A stretch of 64,000 bases of DNA from Tepidanaerobacter acetatoxydans Re1 (GTDB lineage: Bacteria; Bacillota; Thermosediminibacteria; Thermosediminibacterales; Tepidanaerobacteraceae). How positions within the stretch are numbered: the first letter of the stretch is position 1; each line of letters starts with the position of its first letter. Shown here one piece after another: positions 18,054-27,911 of the stretch. The stretch covers positions 2,629,780 to 2,693,779 of the forward strand of contig NC_019954.2 of assembly GCF_000328765.2 (NCBI RefSeq), given 5' to 3'. The notes below the pieces were generated by a model. That model was not told the origin of the DNA. It saw only the letters and a list, made by a program, of their open reading frames with translations, and searched no databases. Both the position numbers and the translations under genes were made by a program.

Positions 18054-18425
18054 ATGGATAAAATAAAAATCTCAATTATAAGTAATGAGACACCATTGAG
18101 TGAAAGAATAAAAGACATGTTAAACAGCCTTAATATTTTTGAAGTTGATTGTGTGGATAATATAGAAAAATGTAGTAATTATTATGACATTCTCATGATC
18201 GACATGGATTCTTTTAAACGCGAAAGTCAAAAGGCTCTCATGCAAATAATCAAAAAACTCAGCAGGCATAAAAAAATTATTCTTTTAAAGGATATGGATC
18301 ATGCAAACTACTTACAAAAAATAAATATTTTAACCAAACCGCTAACGGAGATGAAATTAATTAATGCCATATGTAATTCGATGATGGAAGATTTTCCCGA
18401 AGATATATCCGAAATTATTGTGTAA
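18054..18425 (+). CDS. Small degenerate receiver-like protein
   Basis: 123 residues with the outline of a response-regulator receiver: a beta strand KISIIS, a possible acceptor in ILMIDMDSF (D50 or D52), and NILTKPLTEMKLINAI, equivalent to the conserved Lys-Pro. The acidic pair that binds magnesium is replaced (IISNETP), so phosphorylation is doubtful. It starts 29 bases after cheV behind GGAGG and is probably in the same operon. Confidence 0.7.
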   Translation: MDKIKISIISNETPLSERIKDMLNSLNIFEVDCVDNIEKCSNYYDILMIDMDSFKRESQKALMQIIKKLSRHKKIILLKDMDHANYLQKINILTKPLTEMKLINAICNSMMEDFPEDISEIIV

Positions 18426-18708
18426 GAATATGTCTATTTCTAAATATTGTCAAGGGTGAATTCAAGGTTTTTAATTTAGCGAAAAGGTATGTGACAAATA
18501 TGTGATACCAGATGCTTTAAAACACAGTTGGAAATTGCACTTGTCTCACAGTTATTATATGTATCGCAAAACAGTAGCAGGGAAAGAACTGCCGGATTTG
18601 AAAGTCGGCTAATGATATTAGAGCATTCATACAGCGGCGACTTTTCGTCATCCAGCAGCTTCCAAACTTACACATTATTGCAGGGGTAGGCACATGAAAT
18701 TGATTGAT
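18426..18708. other. Convergent gap between the signalling island and pdxS
   Basis: No recognisable gene. An open stretch of about 47 codons (around 18476-18612, plus strand, ending LPDLKVG) lacks a start codon with a ribosome binding site and matches nothing I recognise; it could be a gene remnant. pdxT, the usual partner of pdxS, is not here. Confidence 0.5.
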
Positions 18709-19563
18709 TTACCACCCGCGCTCGGCATAGTGGTCTTCCAGTTTATCTATTTCAATGCTTTGCATGGCCTCACCCAAGTTTTCGGATATTTTGGCTAAAA
18801 CATCAGGATTGTTATAGTTGGCAACAGCCTCCACTATGGCTTTTGCCATTTTCTCAGGGTTGGCAGATTTGAAGATACCGGAACCTACAAATACTCCGTC
18901 GCACCCCAGCTGCATTAGTAAAGCTGCATCAGCAGGAGTTGCAACGCCGCCGGCGGCAAAGTTTACAACAGGAAGTTTGCCTTCCTTGGCTACATACTTA
19001 ACTAGGTCAAAGGGAGCACCCATCTCCTTGGCAGCACTCATGAGCTCTTCTTCAGGCGTGCTGGCAAGTTTGCGGATTTGCCCCATAACGGTTCGTATGT
19101 GTTTTACTGCTTCAACTACGTTGCCGGTACCCGCTTCACCTTTGGTCCGAATCATGGCAGCCCCTTCACCTATACGGCGGAGGGCTTCACCGAGATTTCT
19201 GGCCCCACATACAAAAGGTGTTTTGAATTTAGTTTTATCAATATGAAAGGCTTCGTCCGCGGGAGTTAAAACTTCGCTTTCATCTATGTAGTCAATTCCT
19301 AATGCCTCTAAAATCTGGGCTTCTACGAAATGCCCAATTCGGCATTTGGCCATAACGGGTATTGATACCGCTGCTTTAATTTCCTTAATAATTTTTGGGT
19401 CTGACATGCGAGCAACTCCGCCCTGTTTTCTGATATCCGCAGGTACGCGCTCTAAAGCCATGACCGCTACAGCTCCGGCCTGTTCGGCGATCTCGGCTTG
19501 TTCCGGAGTAGTGACATCCATTATGACGCCACCCATTAATTTAGCATTGATTTGACTTGACAT
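18709..19563 (-). CDS. pdxS: Pyridoxal 5'-phosphate synthase subunit PdxS
   Basis: 284 residues, the synthase half of the PdxS-PdxT complex that makes PLP from ribose 5-phosphate, glyceraldehyde 3-phosphate and ammonia. Highly conserved: [31 protein letters not shown], the catalytic lysine in [13 protein letters not shown], and the phosphate-binding [19 protein letters not shown]. The ATG follows AAGGAGG. The glutaminase gene pdxT is not adjacent. The gene is divergent from pdxR, its probable activator. Confidence 0.97.
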   Translation of the reverse strand: MSSQINAKLMGGVIMDVTTPEQAEIAEQAGAVAVMALERVPADIRKQGGVARMSDPKIIKEIKAAVSIPVMAKCRIGHFVEAQILEALGIDYIDESEVLTPADEAFHIDKTKFKTPFVCGARNLGEALRRIGEGAAMIRTKGEAGTGNVVEAVKHIRTVMGQIRKLASTPEEELMSAAKEMGAPFDLVKYVAKEGKLPVVNFAAGGVATPADAALLMQLGCDGVFVGSGIFKSANPEKMAKAIVEAVANYNNPDVLAKISENLGEAMQSIEIDKLEDHYAERGW

Positions 19564-19617
19564 GTTTTAACCTCCTTATGTTCACTGCTTAAATAATGTG
19601 GTATAATTAATGTATCG

Positions 19618-19686
19618 GTACAAAATGATGAGCAACTTTACTTTTAAATTTTTTACTGTTTATAGTACACTTTAATCATTTTGTAC
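19618..19686. promoter_or_regulatory. Inverted repeat in the pdxS-pdxR intergenic region (candidate PdxR operator)
   Basis: GTACAAAATGAT (19618-19629) is the exact inverse of ATCATTTTGTAC (19675-19686), 45 bases apart, in the 193-base divergent promoter region. MocR/PdxR regulators bind repeated half-sites in such regions, which makes this a natural operator candidate. Confidence 0.5.
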
Positions 19687-19756
19687 ATACAATATTATGC
19701 CATTTTAAAAAGCGTTTGTCAATACACTTTTTAAAATTTAGGCTTTGGAGGGCGTT

Positions 19757-21250
19757 ATGGATAAATTCGTATCGATACATTTGAACAGAACTTCTGATAT
19801 TCCGCTTTATATCCAAATTTACAACGGCATGGTACAACTTATCGAAAGCGGTGTTATAACTTGTGGACAGCAGCTTCCGCCTATTCGCCGAATGGCTTCT
19901 TTTTTCGATGTTAATACAGTTACAATAGTTAATGCATATAAAAAGCTGCAGGCAGATGGTTATGCAAAATCTAAAATAGGCAGCGGAACTTATGTGAGTT
20001 TTATCGGTAAAAAAACGCATTTGGGAGAATTCGATGTTCCGATCGAAAATATGATTTCTTCTGATTCTGCTGCAGAATCGGTATATGTAAAAAAAGACGG
20101 TTTTATAAAGTTTGATTTTGCCGGTGCATCTATCTCGCCAAAATACTTTCCTGTAAAAGATTTTAAAGAGGTAATCAACGAGGTCTTGGACAGGGACGGC
20201 GGTTATGCATTAGAATATCAAGAAAGCAGCGGATATCAGCCGCTTAGGGAATCTATCCGTGATTTTATGAAGGCACAGCATAACCTTGATATCCCCCTTG
20301 AGGAAATACAGATAGTATCAGGAGCTCAGCAAGGAATTGATATAGTTGCAAAGGCTTTTTTAAATTACAAGGATGTGGTCTATGTGGAAGCTCCCACTTA
20401 TCCGGGAGCCGTCAATGCCTTTAAGTCTAGAAATGCCCGCATTGTTGAAATTAACATGCAGGAGGATGGAGTTGATCTTGATGATTTGAAAAAAAATATA
20501 ATGTCAAATCCTCCGAGGCTTTTTTATACAATGCCGGTTTTCCAAAATCCTACCGGTTATTCTTACAGTATAGAAAAAAAGAAAGAGCTGATAGCTCTTT
20601 CCAAGGAATATGATTTCTATATAATTGAAGATGATCATATTAGCGACCTTTACTATGATGAAAAGCCCTCTGCTCTAAAGGCACTTGACGATTCAGATAA
20701 GGTATTTTATATCAAAAGTTTTTCAAAACTGTTCTTACCAGGCTTACGTATAGCTTTTCTATGGGTTCCAAGACGACATTTTGATAAGATCGCTCTAGCT
20801 AAATATTCTTCGGATATATCTACTTCAGGGCTTTCACAGAGAATCTTGGATTTGTTTTTAAGGAAAAGCCTTTGGGCCGAACACGTGAGCCATCTTCAAA
20901 AAATATTTTATAAAAAATGGCAAGAAACCGTAAAGTCATTAGAAAAGTATATGCCTAGCGATGTGAGTTATTTCTATCCTAAAGGAGGTCATTTTTTCTG
21001 GATCAATCTTCCACAAGGCATATACTCCACCAATCTCTACTATGAAGCCTTAAAAAATGGAGTTTCCATAATGCCAGGAGAGTTGTTTTTTATAGAGCAA
21101 AGACCGTCAGAAGGTTTTAGATTAAGTATTGCACAGATTTCGGAATGGGATATTGAAGAGGGAATTGCCCTGCTAGCCGAAAGTATTCAGTCTCTTATCG
21201 ACAATCCCCATAAGGTCTTTCAAGGTCCGAACGACCGGCCGTTATTATAG
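19757..21250 (+). CDS. pdxR: MocR/PdxR-family transcriptional regulator
   Basis: 497 residues from the ATG at 19757 (GGAGGG upstream). The N-terminal GntR-type winged helix (about 8-75; IPLYIQIYNGMVQLIESG, PPIRRMA) is fused to a fold-type I aminotransferase-like domain (about 105-480). The PLP lysine is in FYIKSFSKLFLPGLR and the aspartate in IIEDDHISDLYYD. In this family the domain senses PLP rather than catalysing transamination. Divergence from pdxS supports a role in activating PLP synthesis. Confidence 0.9.
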   Translation: MDKFVSIHLNRTSDIPLYIQIYNGMVQLIESGVITCGQQLPPIRRMASFFDVNTVTIVNAYKKLQADGYAKSKIGSGTYVSFIGKKTHLGEFDVPIENMISSDSAAESVYVKKDGFIKFDFAGASISPKYFPVKDFKEVINEVLDRDGGYALEYQESSGYQPLRESIRDFMKAQHNLDIPLEEIQIVSGAQQGIDIVAKAFLNYKDVVYVEAPTYPGAVNAFKSRNARIVEINMQEDGVDLDDLKKNIMSNPPRLFYTMPVFQNPTGYSYSIEKKKELIALSKEYDFYIIEDDHISDLYYDEKPSALKALDDSDKVFYIKSFSKLFLPGLRIAFLWVPRRHFDKIALAKYSSDISTSGLSQRILDLFLRKSLWAEHVSHLQKIFYKKWQETVKSLEKYMPSDVSYFYPKGGHFFWINLPQGIYSTNLYYEALKNGVSIMPGELFFIEQRPSEGFRLSIAQISEWDIEEGIALLAESIQSLIDNPHKVFQGPNDRPLL

Positions 21251-21256
21251 CTCTAA

Positions 21257-21925
21257 CTATAGTTCTTCTTGTTCAAAGAATGGTATGAGGTTTACTCTGG
21301 CATTGCCTACGTGGTTTGTCATGGCTTTCTCTGCGGTATCAGCATCATGAGCTGCTAATGCATCATAAATATCCCGATGCTCTTTTAGTGAGTGAATCGC
21401 TCTTCCTTCAGCTTTTACAGATACCAACCGCGCACGCTGAATAAATTGGTGAAAATTAGTAAGCACCGATTCCAGTGGTCTGCTATTGCTTGCTTGGAAT
21501 ATTATATCATGGAACTTAGAATCCAATTCCGAAAGTTTTTCTGTATTCCCTTTCTTGGTATAAAATTCCATCAGGTCTAAAATGTCTTTTAGTTCCTTTA
21601 GTTGAGTATCGGAAATTTTTTCTGCAGCCCATCTGGCGGCTAAACCCTCTATCATTTTTCGGATAGTATAAATATCGTCAATATCTTGAAGGGTAACTCC
21701 TTCAACGATAACGCCTTTGTTTGGAATACTTGATACCAAGCCCTCAAGTTCCAATTGTCTGAGTGCTTCCCTTATAGGTGTGCGGCTAACACCCAATTCT
21801 TTTGCCAGCTTCATCTCAATCAGGCTTTCACCCGGTTTATAAGTTCCATCTAATATTGCTTTTTTTAGACTATTATATATTCTGGCTCTAAGGGAATACC
21901 CGGTATCCTGAATATCGGATGTCAT
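21257..21925 (-). CDS. GntR-family (FadR subfamily) transcriptional regulator
   Basis: 222 residues from the ATG at 21925, which follows GGGAGG; the frame is open 22 codons further up. The winged helix (about 8-75) has GESLIEMKLAKELGVSRTPIREALRQLELEGLV. The helical FCD domain (about 80-215) binds a carboxylate effector through metal-ligating His residues (for example SKFHDIIF and EHRDIYDAL). Its targets are not evident. It is divergent from the chemoreceptor gene. Confidence 0.9.
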   Translation of the reverse strand: MTSDIQDTGYSLRARIYNSLKKAILDGTYKPGESLIEMKLAKELGVSRTPIREALRQLELEGLVSSIPNKGVIVEGVTLQDIDDIYTIRKMIEGLAARWAAEKISDTQLKELKDILDLMEFYTKKGNTEKLSELDSKFHDIIFQASNSRPLESVLTNFHQFIQRARLVSVKAEGRAIHSLKEHRDIYDALAAHDADTAEKAMTNHVGNARVNLIPFFEQEEL

Positions 21926-22114
21926 ATAAAAACCTCCCTGAATTATTAACAATAAAGTTCTCAAGAGTTCCATATCAATTCTACTATACATTTAAAGTTT
22001 TTTAAAGCAAATCTTATGCTCTTCTTTTTAGCTCTCACTTACAATATTTCTATTAATTATTAATATTAGCACATTATTATACAATTGATTCTTTTGGGAA
22101 ATTACAAAATTTGC

Positions 22115-22143
22115 TTGATTTACCATAAAAGCTGGTTTATAAT
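22115..22143 (+). promoter_or_regulatory. Putative promoter of the chemoreceptor gene
   Basis: TTGATT (22115-22120), 17-base spacer, TATAAT (22138-22143), about 85 bases before the start. No flagellar-sigma-type consensus was seen. The rest of the 304-base divergent gap (21926-22229) shows nothing else clear. Confidence 0.55.
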
Positions 22144-22229
22144 TAAAATAAGCTAGTCTTACAAATTTCTACAAATTCCTACAATTATTTGCATAAACAA
22201 ACAGAAAGACGAGAAAGGAGTAGTCAAAA

Positions 22230-24248
22230 ATGTCAAAAAAAAGCAGGGCGCTCAGCGGTAAAAGGTTCGAACAAAGCTCCAGTATCGGTAGGTTTATCAC
22301 TTTCAGCATTTCTATACTGATAGTAATCATTTGCAGCACTTTAGGATATATGTCATATATGCGTGCGGCGTCGACGATTCAAAGCAGTGTTTCGGAACTG
22401 TTACTGGCACAAGCTAAAGCACATGCACAATCTATAAAAATGTGGAACGAAAAAATAGCAGCCGAGCTTGAAAGTTGTGCTGCAAAGATAAGAGTACGCA
22501 ATATGGTTTGGGTCGAACAAAAACCGGCTTTATTAGAAGATAAAGAGCGTTTAGGCTACTATAATATAGGAGTAGCAGACTTGAACGGCAATGTTGTATA
22601 CATAGATGAAACGCAGGATACTGTAAATAATGAAAAATTCTTTAAAGATGCACTTGGCGGCAAAACCAGTTTTTCAGATCCTGTCTATAAAAACAATCAA
22701 TTGATTATATATTTGGCAACTCCGATAAAGAATGAGGGCAAGCAGGTTGGCATATTAGTAGCAGCATTAGATCATAAAAAAATGAATGATATGATTGCCG
22801 GCGTTCAGTTCGGCAAGACCGGCTATGGGTATATGATAAACAGTGAAGGAATAACCATAGCACACCGGGATACACAGCTTGTCATAGACAAGGATAATAC
22901 TGTGCAGAGTGCTGAAAACACGCCCGAGCTTCAGGGTTTGGCAATATTGGAGCAAAAAATGGCCGAAGGCGAATCCGGTTTTGGAGAATATAAATACAAA
23001 GGTGTGGCAAAGTATATGGCATTTGCACCGGTCGAGGGAACTGATTGGTCAATTGCTTTGACTCAGGAAAAAAGCGAGATATTCGCAGGCCTTAATTCCA
23101 TAAGACGAAACACTATCATAATGACAATTGTTTTTATAGCACTTGGAATACTGTTTGCGTTTTACATTTCTAAAACTATTAAAACCCCTCTATTAGAGGT
23201 GCAGAAGTATGCCGCGGAGCTTGCAGAAGGCAATCTCACTCGGTCTATTGATACTAAGAGGCGGGATGAATTTGGTGCGGCAATAAGAGCACTTAATACT
23301 GCAGTAGTAAGCTTTAAAAATATAGTAACAAATATACAAAAAATAGCACAAATCTCCGAAGATACCACTGGTGCTTTAAATGAATCTGTAGAGCAGGTAG
23401 CCGCCGGCAGCGAAGAGGTTTCTGCAACTATTCAGCAAATAGCCGAAGGAGCAAGTGAGCAGGCAAAAGATGCTGAAATAGCCGTAAATTTAACTGCAGA
23501 GCTTGGCAAAAAACTTGACAGCATAAGCAGTATTGCCAAAGATACCAGTGATTTTACAATGCAGACAAGTTCAAAAAGCGAAAGCGGTCTAAAAATTGTA
23601 ACCGAACTGGAAAGCAACTTTGTACAAAGCAGTATGGCAATAGAAGAGGTATCCCAAACCATAAAGGCTGTTACTGAAAAATCCGCTTCAATTTCAAACA
23701 TACTTGAAACAATTACTTCTGTAGCAGACCAAACAAATCTTCTTGCACTAAATGCAGCCATTGAAGCGGCAAGAGCAGGAGATGCGGGAAGGGGATTTGC
23801 AGTAGTTGCAGATGAAATAAGGAAATTAGCCGAACAAACTGCCATTGCAACAAAGGATATCGGCGGTATGATAAATGAAATCACATCTGTTATACGGCAG
23901 GCACAAACATCTATGGCAAATGCAGAAAATTTGATGGGTAATTTTACCCTTTCAATGAACAACACATCTGACATATTTAAGGAAATACAAAAAGCTGTAA
24001 ATGATTCAATCAAGCATTTGGCATTACTTATTGAACAAATCAAAGAAATCGATAAAAATAAGCAAAGCGTTATAAGCGCTATTGAAAATATCTCTGCTAT
24101 CACTCAAGAATCTGCCGCCAGCACGGAAGAAGTCAGTGCAGCAGTTGAAGAACAGGCAGCTTCCATGGAAGAAATAACGGCTTCAATAAATGAACTTGCA
24201 AGTATGATAAAAGAGTTGTCAGAGGCAACTAAGGTATTTAAGGTATAA
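22230..24248 (+). CDS. Methyl-accepting chemotaxis protein with extracytoplasmic Cache sensor
   Basis: 672 residues. Transmembrane helix (about 27-47), extracellular double-Cache sensor (about 50-285; [35 protein letters not shown]), second helix (about 292-312), HAMP (about 313-370), then the coiled MA signalling domain with tip [17 protein letters not shown]. Pairs of Glu/Gln in the bundle are likely methylation sites. dCache sensors bind amino acids or other small ligands; the ligand is unknown. The ATG follows AAAGGAG. Monocistronic, with a hairpin after the stop. Confidence 0.95.
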   Translation: MSKKSRALSGKRFEQSSSIGRFITFSISILIVIICSTLGYMSYMRAASTIQSSVSELLLAQAKAHAQSIKMWNEKIAAELESCAAKIRVRNMVWVEQKPALLEDKERLGYYNIGVADLNGNVVYIDETQDTVNNEKFFKDALGGKTSFSDPVYKNNQLIIYLATPIKNEGKQVGILVAALDHKKMNDMIAGVQFGKTGYGYMINSEGITIAHRDTQLVIDKDNTVQSAENTPELQGLAILEQKMAEGESGFGEYKYKGVAKYMAFAPVEGTDWSIALTQEKSEIFAGLNSIRRNTIIMTIVFIALGILFAFYISKTIKTPLLEVQKYAAELAEGNLTRSIDTKRRDEFGAAIRALNTAVVSFKNIVTNIQKIAQISEDTTGALNESVEQVAAGSEEVSATIQQIAEGASEQAKDAEIAVNLTAELGKKLDSISSIAKDTSDFTMQTSSKSESGLKIVTELESNFVQSSMAIEEVSQTIKAVTEKSASISNILETITSVADQTNLLALNAAIEAARAGDAGRGFAVVADEIRKLAEQTAIATKDIGGMINEITSVIRQAQTSMANAENLMGNFTLSMNNTSDIFKEIQKAVNDSIKHLALLIEQIKEIDKNKQSVISAIENISAITQESAASTEEVSAAVEEQAASMEEITASINELASMIKELSEATKVFKV

Positions 24249-24269
24249 TTTAGAAGATTGTTATACAGC

Positions 24270-24319
24270 GATAGTGATTGGGACCGAATATTTCAAAAAT
24301 ATCGGACTCAATCACTATC
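24270..24319 (+). terminator. Hairpin after the chemoreceptor gene
   Basis: GATAGTGATTG...CCGAATATTT pairs with AAATATCGG...CAATCACTATC around a very short loop, about 20 base pairs with few mismatches. The T-run after it is interrupted. The rest of the 398-base gap to 24647 shows no gene. Confidence 0.65.
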
Positions 24320-24646
24320 TATGTCTTTTCGATGTAATATATTGATTCTGCTTTAGAAATAAACCTTTTTTTCTAAAGCTGCGGTCGGCATGTCTTGTGC
24401 ATCATTATCATTAACGGTATGCCGATACTGCCAGATAAAATTGATTTTCACATTGGAGTTATGTTTAGCTTTTATTAGCTTAGTGCTTAGCCCGGCAGGC
24501 TTAAATTTACCATTTAAACAAAATGATTGGTATTTGTTCAAGGTTTACTTTATAATAAACTGTACAAACGGATAAATAAAAACCTGTTTAATTCCAAAAT
24601 ATGATTTTCTAGTTTACTCAAATTTCATCACAAAGGGTGAAATATT

Positions 24647-26752
24647 TTGAGATTATTTAATATTTTACTTTGCTACTTCGCCTCAGTATTCTATATATTA
24701 TTAATTGTTTTTTTGCTATACAAAAATCCAAAGAGCCGATTAAACCGCTTTTGTGCATTAGCAATTTTACCTTTTACAATCTGGAGCACTGCATTCGTAT
24801 TTTTTCACAGTGCTATTTCGCCGGATGAAGCCATGGCATGGCTTAACATCGCTTCCATAGGATGGTGCAGTTTCCCTTCCTTCGTATTGTTTTTTTATAT
24901 GGAATTTACCGGATATGACAGAGTGGTTAGCAATCCGCTGATGGTGATACTATGCATAATTCCTGCTTTGTTTTGCATTTACTGGCAGCAAGCCGGCTAT
25001 ATCATCGCAGGAATTATTAAACAGCCCTACGGATGGTCGTACATAATAAAGCCAACACTTCCTCTCGCTTTCTTTATTTTATACTATATCGGCTTTGTTG
25101 CCACCAGTATTTATTTAATATACGATTATGGGCGGAAAGCAAAAACAAAGCGAGATAAAAAAGCTGCAAGATTATTTTTTATTACACCTTTACTTACGGT
25201 TATTTTAAGCTCGCTTACAGATATAATCTTTCCGCTTTTTGAAATTACCGCCGTGCCGCCCATCGGAGTTGTCTTTATTCTTATTTGGGCAAACGGCTTT
25301 GTTTTTGCAATATCAAACTATAAATTGATGGATTTAACTCCGGCAGGTGCTGCCGATGAAATAATCGCAACAATGAGTGACGCTCTTATCTTGTTGGATA
25401 CTGATTATAAAATCGCCTTTGCTAACAATGCCGCCTATGATTTGCTGGGCTATTCGCCTTATGAACTGCAAGATAAGCCTTTTGACTTAATTACTGCTCC
25501 TGCGGCAGATGGGAGCATTATTAGCAAACTTCTTGCAGAGTCCGACGACGTCAATAACCATGAAATGTATTTGAAAGCAAAAAGTGGTGAAAATATACCG
25601 GTCTGGATTTTGGCATCAGCGGTAAAAGATAAATTTGGCGAGCCAACAGGTATAGTAATCAATGCCAGAGATGTTCGAGAGCACAAAAAGATAGAACAGG
25701 ACTTACGGGAATCCGAGGAAAAATACAGAAGCTTAGTTGAACATGCTCTAATCGGCATCGGAATACATCAGGATAATAAGATAGTCTATGCCAATGAAAA
25801 GTTTGCAACAATGCTGGGTTATACAGCAAAAGATGTAGTAGGCCGATGGATTGCTGATATTATTCACCCTGAAGATCGCAGTTTTATTTTGGAAAGGGTG
25901 GAGCGAAGGCAAAGCGGCAGCAGTGAACCGGATACTTATGAAATCCGATTTTTAAGAGAAGACAGCAGCTTTTTTTATGCGCTGATAAGCAATGTTCTAA
26001 TTGACTACAATGGGAATACAGCAACCCTGTTTAATATTGTAGATATAACTGATACCAAGTCAAGGATTGAACTGGAACAAATTAACAAAGAGCTTGAGTC
26101 TTTCAGCTATACCGTTTCGCATGACTTGCGAGCACCTTTAAGAAGTATTAAAGGATTTAGTCAGGCATTGCTGGAAGATTATGAGGATATGCTGGATTCA
26201 GATGGCATAAACTACCTGCAGCGAATATATACAGCTGCCAAACGCATGGAAGGGTTTATCGATGATCTGCTTAAGCTGTCAAGATTAGGACGTGCACAGC
26301 TATGTATGAGCAGTGTAAACTTAAGCGAAATATGCCGTGAGATTGCAGCAGAGCTTAAAGACCTTGAGCCACAGCGCCGGGTACAAATTGAAATTGCTAA
26401 AGATATTACTGTGTATGGAGATCAAAGCTTATTGCAAGTCGTTATACAAAATTTACTGCAAAATGCATGGAAATTCACCGGAAAAAATCCCAATGCCAAG
26501 ATAGAATTTGGTATTATGCACTCTGAAGATGGCCCCATATATTTTGTGCGCGATAATGGTATAGGTTTTGATATGTCATATGCGGATAAATTGTTTAAGC
26601 CTTTTCAGAGGCTGCACACCGAAGCTGAATTTGCCGGCACGGGTATTGGTTTAGCAACCGTATATAAAATTATTCAGCGTCACGGCGGAAAGATATGGGC
26701 TGAAAGCCATGAAAACAAAGGTACAACTTTTTATTTTACTCTCCCTTTGTAA
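24647..26752 (+). CDS. Membrane histidine kinase: 7TM-PAS-PAS-HisKA-HATPase
   Basis: 701 residues with a TTG start behind AAAGGGTG. Seven hydrophobic helices (about 1-225) match the N-terminal 7TM sensor family of histidine kinases. Two PAS domains follow (about 232-345 and 358-470; KIAFANNAAYDLLGYS, KIVYANEKFATMLGY). The phytochrome-type kinase core has H491 in SYTVSHDLRAPLRSIKGF, N-box QNLLQNAWKF, and G boxes VRDNGIGFDM and GTGIGLATV, so it should be active. The receiver-HD-GYP gene 98 bases downstream is the likely partner. Confidence 0.93.
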   Translation: MRLFNILLCYFASVFYILLIVFLLYKNPKSRLNRFCALAILPFTIWSTAFVFFHSAISPDEAMAWLNIASIGWCSFPSFVLFFYMEFTGYDRVVSNPLMVILCIIPALFCIYWQQAGYIIAGIIKQPYGWSYIIKPTLPLAFFILYYIGFVATSIYLIYDYGRKAKTKRDKKAARLFFITPLLTVILSSLTDIIFPLFEITAVPPIGVVFILIWANGFVFAISNYKLMDLTPAGAADEIIATMSDALILLDTDYKIAFANNAAYDLLGYSPYELQDKPFDLITAPAADGSIISKLLAESDDVNNHEMYLKAKSGENIPVWILASAVKDKFGEPTGIVINARDVREHKKIEQDLRESEEKYRSLVEHALIGIGIHQDNKIVYANEKFATMLGYTAKDVVGRWIADIIHPEDRSFILERVERRQSGSSEPDTYEIRFLREDSSFFYALISNVLIDYNGNTATLFNIVDITDTKSRIELEQINKELESFSYTVSHDLRAPLRSIKGFSQALLEDYEDMLDSDGINYLQRIYTAAKRMEGFIDDLLKLSRLGRAQLCMSSVNLSEICREIAAELKDLEPQRRVQIEIAKDITVYGDQSLLQVVIQNLLQNAWKFTGKNPNAKIEFGIMHSEDGPIYFVRDNGIGFDMSYADKLFKPFQRLHTEAEFAGTGIGLATVYKIIQRHGGKIWAESHENKGTTFYFTLPL

Positions 26753-26850
26753 GATATACAGTCTAAAAAGCAAATAGGTTTTTCCTTATATATAATGCTA
26801 ATGTATTTGTATTCTTAAATGAAATTACTGCTTGTAGAGAGGAGATTTGA

Positions 26851-27822
26851 ATGAATAAACCGCTTCGTGTACTTATTGTCGATGATTCAGAAGATGACAC
26901 CCTATTGTTGGTACGCAAATTAAAGCGAGATGGTTTTAATCCAACTTTTGAACGCGTAGATACTCCTGAGGCCATGGAAGACGCTTTATCTAAAAATACA
27001 TGGGATATAATACTCTCAGACTATAATATACCGCGTTTTGATGCGTTTGCAGCTCTTGACATGCTTAAAAAAAGCGGGATTGACATACCTTTTATTATCG
27101 TATCGGGAGCTATCGGAGAAGAAACAGCAGTCGCGGCCATGAAAGCCGGTGCTCATGACTACGTCATGAAAGACAACTTGGCAAGATTGGTCGCTGCCAT
27201 TGAGCGCGAATTAGGCGAAGCGCAGATAAGGCATAAGAAAAAAGAAACAGAAAAGCAGCTTGAACACTCGTTTTTTGACTTGGCCGAAACGGTTGCTAGG
27301 GCAATGGATTCCCGCGATCCATATACAGCCGGTCATGCTCGCAAAGTAGCTGAATATGCCCGTAAAATAGGTGAGAAAATGGAATTGGATAGGGATAAAA
27401 TTAATGGGCTTTATGTTTGCGGCTTACTTCATGATATAGGTAAGATATCAATACCTGAGAGTATTCTTTGTAAACCCGGCAGTTTAAGCGAAGAAGAATG
27501 GGCGCTCATGCGTACACATACAATTAGAGGCTATGAAATCTTAAAGAATTGCAGCTTGCCATGGCCAGTAGCAGATGTTGCGCTCCATCACCATGAACAG
27601 TTAGATGGCTCAGGCTATCCGGATGGCCTTAAGGATGATGAATTAAACCTTGAAAACCGCATTATAAGAGTCTGCGACGTGGTAGAAGCAATGAGTTCAC
27701 ACCGCCCTTACCGACCGGCAAAAAGCATTGCAGAGGTTATTGACGAACTTAAGAGCGGCCGAGGTCTTAAGTATGACTCCAATATTATTGATGTAATGCT
27801 GCAACTGTTGGAGGAAGGATAA
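26851..27822 (+). CDS. Response regulator with HD-GYP domain (c-di-GMP phosphodiesterase)
   Basis: 323 residues. The receiver (about 5-125) has LIVDDSEDD, phospho-acceptor D57 (ILSDYNIPRF) and an MKD variant of the usual KP. The HD-GYP domain (about 140-320) keeps the full catalytic signature: DPYTAGHARKVAEYA, HDIGK (194-198), THTIRGYEIL, HHHEQLDGSGYP with GYP near 254-256, and DVVEAMSSHRPYR. It should hydrolyse c-di-GMP under control of the adjacent kinase. The ATG follows GAGAGGAG. Confidence 0.93.
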   Translation: MNKPLRVLIVDDSEDDTLLLVRKLKRDGFNPTFERVDTPEAMEDALSKNTWDIILSDYNIPRFDAFAALDMLKKSGIDIPFIIVSGAIGEETAVAAMKAGAHDYVMKDNLARLVAAIERELGEAQIRHKKKETEKQLEHSFFDLAETVARAMDSRDPYTAGHARKVAEYARKIGEKMELDRDKINGLYVCGLLHDIGKISIPESILCKPGSLSEEEWALMRTHTIRGYEILKNCSLPWPVADVALHHHEQLDGSGYPDGLKDDELNLENRIIRVCDVVEAMSSHRPYRPAKSIAEVIDELKSGRGLKYDSNIIDVMLQLLEEG

Positions 27823-27911
27823 TCCGTTTATCAACTTATTAATTTATAAGAGTTTTTTCTCATTTAGTTATAATAGAATATCTTATTCTTTTAAAAAGGT
27901 GGTGCTGGTCA

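Noticed and set aside
18476-18612. Open stretch of about 47 codons as a small gene
   Set aside because: No start codon with a ribosome binding site and no recognisable similarity; kept only as a possible remnant.
23432-24103. 223-codon minus-strand frame
   Set aside because: Antisense shadow of the chemoreceptor signalling domain, whose regular codon pattern leaves the opposite frame open.
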